5,493 bases of DNA from Candidatus Bathyarchaeota archaeon. GTDB taxonomy: Archaea; Thermoproteota; Bathyarchaeia; RBG-16-48-13; GCA-020355125. The stretch lies in the NCBI GenBank assembly GCA_030617005.1, contig JAUWWH010000083.1:1-5493 (forward strand), in the 5' to 3' direction. The notes under the pieces are model-generated. The model searched no databases, was not told where the DNA came from, and saw only the letters and a program-made list of their open reading frames with translations. This document shows, in pieces, positions 1 through 4,410 of the stretch. The translations under genes were made by a program, and so were the position numbers. The stretch's first letter is position 1; each line of letters opens with the position of its first letter.

Positions 1-1155
1 CGCAACTCTTTCACCATGAACTTGGGTTTTAAGATTATTAAAGAGATTAAGGTCTAGTTCATCTTTTAATATCCTGGGTATCCATAACTTTAAAATGCTC
101 TTATAAAATTCTAGAGAATCAAAAATTATTGTAACAATATTTGCTGTCTCTCCTTCAAGTTCCTCAGCTAACTTTAATGCACCAGCAACATAGCTACCAC
201 CACTAGGTGTTGCGGGTATTCCAACTTTCCATAGATTGATCATAGTGGAATATGCTTCACTATCGTTTATCTCATACACGTTATCACACAGTTCTTCAGC
301 TCTTCCCAAGCTCTTGGAGTTTCCAAGCTGTTTTTTACTCCTTAATCCAAAAATATGAGCGCCTTCTTGCTGCCTAAGACCTATCACTTTAACCTCTGGT
401 CTCGCTTTCTTTAGTCCGATTGCGGTCCCAACTAAGCTTCCACGCGTTCCCTCACCGTTCACATAGTATAGATCTTCCATTCCATTCGTTTGGTACAAGA
501 TCTCGGGTACCAAGCTATAGAAATATCCTGCTGCATTGAGTAAACCATCAATGGGCTTATAAACAGCATGCTGATCCAACATAAGCGTTCTTGGAATTGT
601 CTGATCTTCAATGAAGGCTTTAGATATCGCCTTACCCCTATCCATGTCACCTGTAGGACAATATCCATCGTCACATCCTTCTATAATCGCTCCCATATCC
701 CGTAGATGGGTCACGAGCTCTGGGTTTTCATCTAGTAAAATTTGACCCATATGCGCCTTAGGAGTAATAGTTAGGTTTATATGGTGGATATTTTCCGTGA
801 GACTTCTCATAAAATTACCAAAACCAGCCGTAGTAATCGTCTCTATATCAGCTAGAACTCCATTTCTCATATAGTAATTTAACATGAAGGAAACAGGTCT
901 TCCTTTTCCACTTCCTCCAGAATTTAAGAACTCAGGTTTATAGAATATGCGTATACCATCTCTAGCGTAGTAGTTTATTTCCTCTGGGATCTCAAGGAGT
1001 GGCGTGAAGCCTATGCCTAGTACTTGCCCCAACCATCTCAAATAAGTTTTGATATCGATATCCTTCTTTAATTCTTCTAATCTCTTAATAGTGTCATTGA
1101 GAAAGCTCGATTGATAATCTTTAGAGTTTTCATAGTTGAGAGCTTATTTATCCAT
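1..1155 (-). CDS. Cysteine-synthase-like PLP enzyme (fold type II), partial at the window edge, with an in-frame TAA at codon 4
   Basis: I translated the minus strand from the ATG at 1155. The frame reads M-D-K-stop, then stays open for 381 codons to the window edge, so the C-terminus is missing. Numbered from that ATG, the protein shows the cysteine synthase (CysK/CysM) plan in order: a short FTPLLEI segment, the PLP-lysine motif NSGGSGKGRP (Lys84), TITTAGFGN (106-114) where the substrate loop TSGNTG normally lies, the phosphate-binding loop GEGTRGSL (234-241), and a C-terminal TPSGGSYVAGALKLA where CysK has its SSGA segment. About 45 residues precede the usual CysK start. The family makes cysteine from O-acetylserine or O-phosphoserine plus a sulfur donor; the lineage-specific substrate cannot be read here. 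It lies 68 bp downstream of sat and probably shares its transcript. The TAA could be a nonsense mutation, a sequencing error or a recoding site. The next in-frame start is TTG at 1041, which would still give a near-complete CysK-like core. Confidence 0.85.
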
Positions 1156-1165
1156 ACTGATACTG

Positions 1166-1171
1166 CACCTC
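1166..1171 (-). promoter_or_regulatory. Shine-Dalgarno GAGGTG ahead of the PLP-enzyme gene
   Basis: On the minus strand GAGGTG lies 10 nt before the ATG at 1155 and matches the 16S anti-Shine-Dalgarno closely. It marks 1155 as the intended start even though the reading frame meets TAA three codons later. Confidence 0.6.
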
Positions 1172-1223
1172 AATATCTAGAGTTGTCTTCTTTGATCAGT
1201 ACTATTATCATCATTGATTAATT

Positions 1224-2378
1224 TTAAACGAGTGGGTCTTTCCACGTTATCAGAATCTCAGCGACTTCAGGTCTAATTGAGAGATTATCCACGTCTCCGT
1301 TACGTATAGCCTCCCTTATCTTTGTCCCACTGAATTCTTGATGACACTTCTGGCTATGTGGACATGTTTTATCGTTTGTTATACTTTTACATATATTGCA
1401 AAAGAAAACGGAAGGAAAAAGGAGTGGTGTTATTCCCAGATCGGGATACTCATTGAAAATATCATGTGCAGCATAGGGATAGTATAAATTATTTGTACCT
1501 GCATGATCCCTGCCAACAATAAAGTGGGTGCAACCAAAATTTTTTCTTATTATAGCATGGAATATAGCTTCCTTAGGACCTGCATAGCGCATCTCGGTCT
1601 GTAGGATTCCGAGAATAATCCTTTCCTCTGGAAAATATTTATCGATGAGCACTTTGTAGGTGGAAAGTATTACTTCATCTTTAAAGTCGCCCTTCTTCTT
1701 TTGGCCAATGATCGGATTGATGAATAAACCATCAACAAAGGTGAGAGCGGTCTTCTGAATATATTCATGACCTAAATGGGGCACATTTCTCGTCTGAAAC
1801 CCAGCTACAGTCCTCCACCCTTTCTTTTCAAAGAGTTCCCTAGTGTCCATGGGACTCACATGATAGTTCTCAAAGAGGTTTTGAGGTTTAACTATTAAAT
1901 CTATCTTACCACCTAAGAGAAGTTCTTCCATGTTGAGTATTTTTGCAACACCTGGATGGAATTTATCTGTCGTCCCAAAGACATATCTTGCAGTGTCTTT
2001 CTTATCGAAGGTGAAGATTTCTGAAACGTGTAATAATGCTATAGGTTGTCCTGTCTTTTCAGTTAATACAACATCGTCATCTTCCGATATATCTGAACGA
2101 ATTGTTTTTGGAGCGTCTAGCACTATGGGGATAGTCCATGGTGTTCCATTTTCTAACCTACCTTCGTGAACCACGCGTAAATAGTCTTCTTGTTCCATGA
2201 ACCCCTCTAATGGGCTGAAAACTCCCTCGGTGATATTTTGAATGTCATTTCTCGTTTCCTTGGTAACAAGTATCTTCGGTATCTCATCGAGTTCGTCGAA
2301 GATTTTTTCTCTTCGTGTCTGTCTTAATATTCTATTAACGAGTTTTCCACCGTGAGGTTTAGGTAAAGAGTTTCCCAT
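1224..2378 (-). CDS. sat: Sulfate adenylyltransferase (ATP sulfurylase)
   Basis: This enzyme makes adenosine 5'-phosphosulfate (APS) and pyrophosphate from ATP and sulfate, the first step of cytoplasmic sulfate assimilation (EC 2.7.7.4). Numbered from the ATG at 2378 (384 aa, a usual length for the single-domain prokaryotic form), it has the PUA-like N-terminal part starting KPHGGKLVNR, the nucleotide-binding motif QTRNVPHLGHE (195-205), GRDHAG (289-294), and SGTKIR (350-355). A CxxC at 327-330, followed by Cys339, His341, Cys345 and His346, resembles the zinc site of many archaeal and bacterial Sat proteins. An upstream in-frame GTG at 2399 would add seven residues. I prefer the ATG because GGAG lies 9 nt before it and family members usually begin close to this KPHGG segment. 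The start overlaps the end of cysH by 20 nt, which suggests translational coupling. No APS kinase domain is attached, which fits the APS-type reductase next to it. Confidence 0.96.
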   Translation of the reverse strand: MGNSLPKPHGGKLVNRILRQTRREKIFDELDEIPKILVTKETRNDIQNITEGVFSPLEGFMEQEDYLRVVHEGRLENGTPWTIPIVLDAPKTIRSDISEDDDVVLTEKTGQPIALLHVSEIFTFDKKDTARYVFGTTDKFHPGVAKILNMEELLLGGKIDLIVKPQNLFENYHVSPMDTRELFEKKGWRTVAGFQTRNVPHLGHEYIQKTALTFVDGLFINPIIGQKKKGDFKDEVILSTYKVLIDKYFPEERIILGILQTEMRYAGPKEAIFHAIIRKNFGCTHFIVGRDHAGTNNLYYPYAAHDIFNEYPDLGITPLLFPSVFFCNICKSITNDKTCPHSQKCHQEFSGTKIREAIRNGDVDNLSIRPEVAEILITWKDPLV

Positions 2379-3108
2379 GATTTTTCTCTCCGCTTTCACT
2401 TTTTTTCGTTTTTAAAAAGGTGTGGATGCCACATTCAATCTTACCTTTACCTGTCCATCTACCTTTTCTTTCATCTTCTCCTTGCTGGATAGGTCGGGTG
2501 CAGGGTTCGCATCCGATGCTCATGTATCCTTTATCATAAAGGGTGTTGTATGGAAGTTGGTTATTGCGTATATAACTCCAAACCTGCTTTCTTGTCCAGT
2601 ATGTTAAAGGATTTACCTTGGTTAAGGGTCTTCCATCATCCTTGTATTCTAACTCCACTGCTTCAAGGTCTCTACGTGTTGTAGCTTGCTCTCTTCTCAA
2701 CCCAGTTATCCATGCATCGACTTCCTGTAGGGCTCTTCGGATGGGCTCTACTTTCCTCAGTTTGCAACAGACGTCAGGGTTTTTCTCATGGAGTTCGGGG
2801 CCATACTTTAAGGTTTGCTCCTCAATGCTTAATAGTGGTAAATATTCAACTATGTTAAGGTTGTACGTGTTCTTTAGGGCTTCTTTAACATCATCAGTTT
2901 CCTTAAAGTGGAAACCGGTATTTATATAAAAAATTTTTAGATTGGGTTGTATTTGAGTCGCTATATCGATTATAACAGTATCTTCGATACTGAAGCTTGA
3001 TGCTATGGCAATTCTTGGATAATATTTTTCTATACTCCATTTTATTATCTCACTTGGAGCGGCATCATGCCCATATTTAATGTCGATCATGTTGTGAATA
3101 CTTCCCAT
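2359..3108 (-). CDS. cysH: Assimilatory adenylylsulfate (APS) reductase, thioredoxin-dependent, 4Fe-4S type
   Basis: It reduces APS to sulfite and AMP with thioredoxin or a similar donor (EC 1.8.4.10). The 249-aa protein has the PP-loop nucleotide site ASSFSIEDTV (36-45), CCKLRKVEP (Cys114, Cys115), WITGLRREQ (133-141), GCEPC (Cys200, Cys203) and the catalytic tail motif IECGIH (Cys226). The CC plus CxxC set is the ligand pattern of the [4Fe-4S] cluster that separates APS reductases from cluster-free PAPS reductases, so I call APS as the substrate. The start at 3108 has no clear Shine-Dalgarno; an in-frame ATG also exists at codon 7 (3090), so the exact start is uncertain. It is the first gene of the minus-strand operon with sat. 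Two palindromic operators lie 53 to 88 nt upstream, implying regulation by the nearby HTH protein. Sulfite reductase, the next enzyme, is not in the window. Confidence 0.95.
   Translation of the reverse strand: MGSIHNMIDIKYGHDAAPSEIIKWSIEKYYPRIAIASSFSIEDTVIIDIATQIQPNLKIFYINTGFHFKETDDVKEALKNTYNLNIVEYLPLLSIEEQTLKYGPELHEKNPDVCCKLRKVEPIRRALQEVDAWITGLRREQATTRRDLEAVELEYKDDGRPLTKVNPLTYWTRKQVWSYIRNNQLPYNTLYDKGYMSIGCEPCTRPIQQGEDERKGRWTGKGKIECGIHTFLKTKKSESGEKNHGKLFT
2388..2391 (-). promoter_or_regulatory. Shine-Dalgarno GGAG deciding the sat start
   Basis: GGAG on the minus strand ends 9 nt before the ATG at 2378. It sits inside the last codons of cysH and favours the ATG over the GTG at 2399, which has only an A-rich stretch ahead of it. 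Confidence 0.5.
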
Positions 3109-3136
3109 TTGTAGTCTTTTTTAGTTGTTTTTAATC

Positions 3137-3145
3137 GTTATATTG
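3137..3145 (-). promoter_or_regulatory. Alternative TATA box for cysH
   Basis: The minus strand reads CAATATAAC here, centred about 33 bp before the cysH ATG. Its predicted transcription start near 3115 would give an almost leaderless mRNA, which would suit the missing Shine-Dalgarno. If this is the real promoter, both palindromic operators lie upstream of it, in an activator-like position. The stretch also contains an isolated half-site GTTAT (3137-3141, plus strand). Confidence 0.35.
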
Positions 3146-3160
3146 AAACATATGGTGTTA

Positions 3161-3173
3161 ATAACATTGTTAT
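3161..3173. promoter_or_regulatory. Palindromic operator 1, ATAAC-ATT-GTTAT
   Basis: A perfect 5-bp inverted repeat with a 3-bp centre. It is one of four copies of ATAAC-N3-GTTAT in the window. Its centre (3167) is 22 bp, about two helical turns, from operator 2. With the stronger TATA box at 3192-3200 it would cover the predicted start site of the cysH transcript. Confidence 0.75.
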
Positions 3174-3181
3174 AGGAGGTG

Positions 3182-3196
3182 TATAACGATGTTATA
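3182..3196. promoter_or_regulatory. Palindromic operator 2, TATAAC-GAT-GTTATA
   Basis: The best copy of the palindrome, with 6-bp perfect arms around a 3-bp centre. It overlaps the TATA-like element read on the minus strand towards cysH, so a bound dimer could block TBP, or could act with operator 1 on the same face of the helix. Confidence 0.75.
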
Positions 3197-3200
3197 TAAA
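3192..3200 (-). promoter_or_regulatory. Probable TATA box of the cysH-sat operon
   Basis: The minus strand reads TTTATATAA, close to the archaeal TATA consensus. A start about 26 bp downstream would fall near 3170, inside operator 1, leaving a leader of about 60 nt before cysH. The weaker box at 3137-3145 is the alternative. Confidence 0.45.
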
Positions 3201-3376
3201 AAGGTTTCATAGGTAGCTTTATGTTTTAAATTTTTCAGAATTTTGGTAAGGTTGAAGAAGTTGAAATGTATCTGATTAAAAGAGGTTCTGTTAAAGAATG
3301 ATAAGCGTTCATTAAGAGCATACATACAATTTTTTAATTTAATTATCCATAAGTAGTAATATCATCGAAGGATTAG

Positions 3377-3790
3377 TTATGCTTTTTCAGTAGGCACTAT
3401 AAGACAGGAATTGCAGGTATCTGGTAGAGGAAAATAACTCTTATGTATGGTACAGATCAGATCATTATTTCTAAGAACTGTGCATAAATCGCATAATTTT
3501 ATCATGATATTAGAGGAAGTAAGGGTTTCTGTAGCAAGCTCCTTAGCAATTGTGTTTATCGCTGATTTGGTTAAAACATTGTTTTCTAGCTGCTTTATGT
3601 GTTTTTCTCCACGTTTGGATGAGAGGTACTGACTGATGGCTGCTTGGGTAGTCCCGAGCCTCTTGGCAGCAGTGACTTGAGTGAGACCGTATTTCTCTAT
3701 CAACTCCTTTGCAATCAGTGATCTGCACGCGGGAAGGAAATATTTGACAACGATCTCACATGGACTTTTCAACATTCCTAATACACACAT
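3377..3790 (-). CDS. XRE-like HTH transcriptional regulator with a Cys-rich C-terminal metal or Fe-S binding motif (COG2522-like)
   Basis: This 137-aa protein opens with the segment SPCEIVVKYFLPACRSLIAKE typical of a family of archaeal HTH regulators, followed by the helix-turn-helix at about 35-58 (LTQVTAAKRLGTTQAAISQY). The C-terminal third carries CxxC (100, 103), CxxH (113, 116) and CxxC (126, 129), evenly spaced by nine residues, so it probably holds zinc or an iron-sulfur cluster and may sense redox or sulfur state. The start at 3790 is about 24 bp from a TATA-like box, consistent with a leaderless mRNA; an AAGGAG 15 nt upstream is rather far for a ribosome site. Met6 (3775) is an alternative start. 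A palindromic operator directly precedes the start codon, implying autoregulation. The same palindrome flanks cysH and the divergent carrier/E1 unit, so sulfur assimilation is the likely regulon (inference). Confidence 0.85.
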   Translation of the reverse strand: MCVLGMLKSPCEIVVKYFLPACRSLIAKELIEKYGLTQVTAAKRLGTTQAAISQYLSSKRGEKHIKQLENNVLTKSAINTIAKELATETLTSSNIMIKLCDLCTVLRNNDLICTIHKSYFPLPDTCNSCLIVPTEKA

Positions 3791-3791
3791 T

Positions 3792-3804
3792 ATAACAATG
3801 TTAT
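3792..3804. promoter_or_regulatory. Palindromic operator 3, ATAAC-AAT-GTTAT
   Basis: A perfect 5-3-5 palindrome, one base before the HTH gene start and between its TATA-like box and its predicted transcription start. Read on the minus strand it is identical to operator 1. Its place would suit repression of the gene by its own product. Confidence 0.75.
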
Positions 3805-3809
3805 TCTCC

Positions 3810-3817
3810 TTAATAAA
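3810..3817 (-). promoter_or_regulatory. TATA-like box of the HTH regulator gene
   Basis: The minus strand reads TTTATTAA here. A start about 26 bp downstream falls at roughly 3788, essentially at the ATG (3790), as in a leaderless archaeal transcript. Confidence 0.45.
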
Positions 3818-3853
3818 TTAGACACTCTTCAATCACACATATTCCTAAGAGTA

Positions 3854-3873
3854 ATATTTTAATCAGAAAATAT
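3854..3873. repeat. Inverted repeat ATATTTT-N6-AAAATAT just upstream of the plus-strand promoter
   Basis: Seven-bp perfect arms around a 6-bp spacer, ending 8 bp before the TATA box at 3881. It could be a second binding site or a chance AT-rich palindrome; it does not match the ATAAC operators. Confidence 0.3.
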
Positions 3874-3880
3874 GTAAAAC

Positions 3881-3888
3881 CTTATATA
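3881..3888 (+). promoter_or_regulatory. TATA box of the carrier/E1 transcript
   Basis: CTTATATA preceded by a purine-rich GTAAAAC (BRE-like). The expected transcription start is near 3911, which lies downstream of the TTG at 3902. That argues that translation of the next gene really begins at the GTG at 3926. Confidence 0.55.
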
Positions 3889-3901
3889 TTCTTTTAGATC
3901 C

Positions 3902-4405
3902 TTGAACAATAACAACGTTATAAAGGTGTTAAAACTGGGACGAGTTAAAGCGTTAAGATGCAAAGAATGTGGGAAAGAATACCCATCAAAGAAAATATTC
4001 ATATGTGAGGACTGCTTCGGATCACTTGAAGTAATTTATGATCATAAATCTATACAATTAGGAAGAATAACCTTCCGAAAAAGACCGAAAAATCTATGGA
4101 GATACTTTGAGCTGTCACCTGTGGACGATAAATCAAAGATCATAGATCTATGTACAGGTTACACCCAACTACATAAAGCGAATAAACACGATAAAACCCT
4201 TGGGCTGAAATATTTCTATATAAAAGACGACGCAGTCAACCCCACATATTCCTTCAAGGAAAGAATCTTCGATTCGCCTGGTAACCATAAACGTTTCCTA
4301 AACTTTTATGTTAACGGTAAAAATGTTCAGTTCACAGACTACTTGAACACTTCACTAAGCGAAACAGATGAATTAACAATCTTACCAAGCGCAACCGGAG
4401 GCTAA
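3902..4405 (+). CDS. Chimeric protein: truncated threonine synthase N-terminus joined to the C-terminal half of a CysO/MoaD-like sulfur carrier
   Basis: Residues about 16-121 follow archaeal threonine synthase: a zinc ribbon (Cys20, 23, 35, 38), LWRYFELSP, TGYTQLHKA, and IKDDAVNPTYSFKER with the PLP lysine at 119. The frame then passes without a break into a segment (about 122-167: DSPGNHKRFLNFYVNG ... ELTILPSATGG) that matches the second half of CysO/MoaD sulfur carriers, ending in the Gly-Gly that an E1-like enzyme adenylates. Everything else is missing: about two thirds of the PLP enzyme, and the first strands and helix of the beta-grasp fold. It therefore cannot be a working threonine synthase, and a standard beta-grasp carrier is doubtful. 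It looks like an in-frame internal deletion of a ThrC-CysO fusion, but could be a new small carrier or an assembly error. The E1 gene follows at once. The start is TTG 3902 or, from the TATA position, GTG 3926 (codon 9). Confidence 0.75.
   Translation: MNNNNVIKVLKLGRVKALRCKECGKEYPSKKIFICEDCFGSLEVIYDHKSIQLGRITFRKRPKNLWRYFELSPVDDKSKIIDLCTGYTQLHKANKHDKTLGLKYFYIKDDAVNPTYSFKERIFDSPGNHKRFLNFYVNGKNVQFTDYLNTSLSETDELTILPSATGG
3909..3921. promoter_or_regulatory. Palindromic operator 4, ATAAC-AAC-GTTAT
   Basis: The fourth perfect ATAAC-N3-GTTAT. It covers the predicted transcription start of the plus-strand unit, a classical repressor position. If TTG 3902 were the start codon it would lie inside the coding region; with GTG 3926 it is non-coding. 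Confidence 0.75.
4397..4401 (+). promoter_or_regulatory. Shine-Dalgarno GGAGG of the E1 gene, inside the Gly-Gly codons of the carrier
   Basis: The last two sense codons of the carrier, GGA GGC, contain GGAGG 9 nt before the ATG at 4411. The same bases encode the functional Gly-Gly tail and recruit the ribosome for its partner enzyme. Confidence 0.7.
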
Positions 4406-4410
4406 GATTG

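Larger units (their letters stand above)
3175..3212 (+). other. Strong Shine-Dalgarno followed by a 7-codon open frame, in a mostly empty intergenic region
   Basis: On the plus strand GGAGGTG (3175-3181) lies 7 nt before an ATG at 3189, which opens a frame of only seven codons (MLYKKVS, stop at 3210-3212). A TATA-like GTTATATTG at 3137-3145 stands about 25-30 bp ahead of a possible start near 3167. This could be a leader peptide, the start of a decayed gene, or chance. A 23-codon frame with a coding-like look (FGKVEEVEMYLIKRG) follows at 3230-3301 but begins just after a stop and lacks a start. In the rest of 3213-3376 I see no supported gene, RNA or terminator. Confidence 0.2.

Noticed and set aside
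459..674. A minus-strand 71-codon frame inside the PLP gene
   Set aside because: It overlaps the conserved PLP-enzyme sequence in another frame and resembles nothing I know.
1079..1133. Out-of-frame ATG at 1133 as the start of the PLP gene
   Set aside because: Its frame closes after 18 codons and does not lead into the conserved PLP-enzyme sequence without a frameshift.
1170..1214. A 14-codon minus-strand frame (MMIIVLIKEDNSRY) in the gap between sat and the PLP gene, its stop overlapping the GAGGTG site
   Set aside because: It is very short, has no ribosome site of its own, and is out of frame with the PLP gene. The overlap of its stop with the Shine-Dalgarno is the only notable point.
1930..2929. 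Plus-strand open frames opposite sat and cysH
   Set aside because: They lie wholly antisense to genes with clear catalytic motifs, show no domain, and have the composition expected of a complementary strand.
2359..3108. PAPS reductase instead of APS reductase
   Set aside because: The CC plus CxxC cysteine set that binds a 4Fe-4S cluster is present and no APS kinase gene is seen, so APS is the better substrate call.
4249..4275. Two small palindromes (TTCCTT-C-AAGGAA and GAATC-TTC-GATTC) at the ThrC/carrier junction
   Set aside because: The first is largely fixed by the conserved SFKE codons. Short palindromes are common, so I do not claim them as a recombination site, though they sit at the join.
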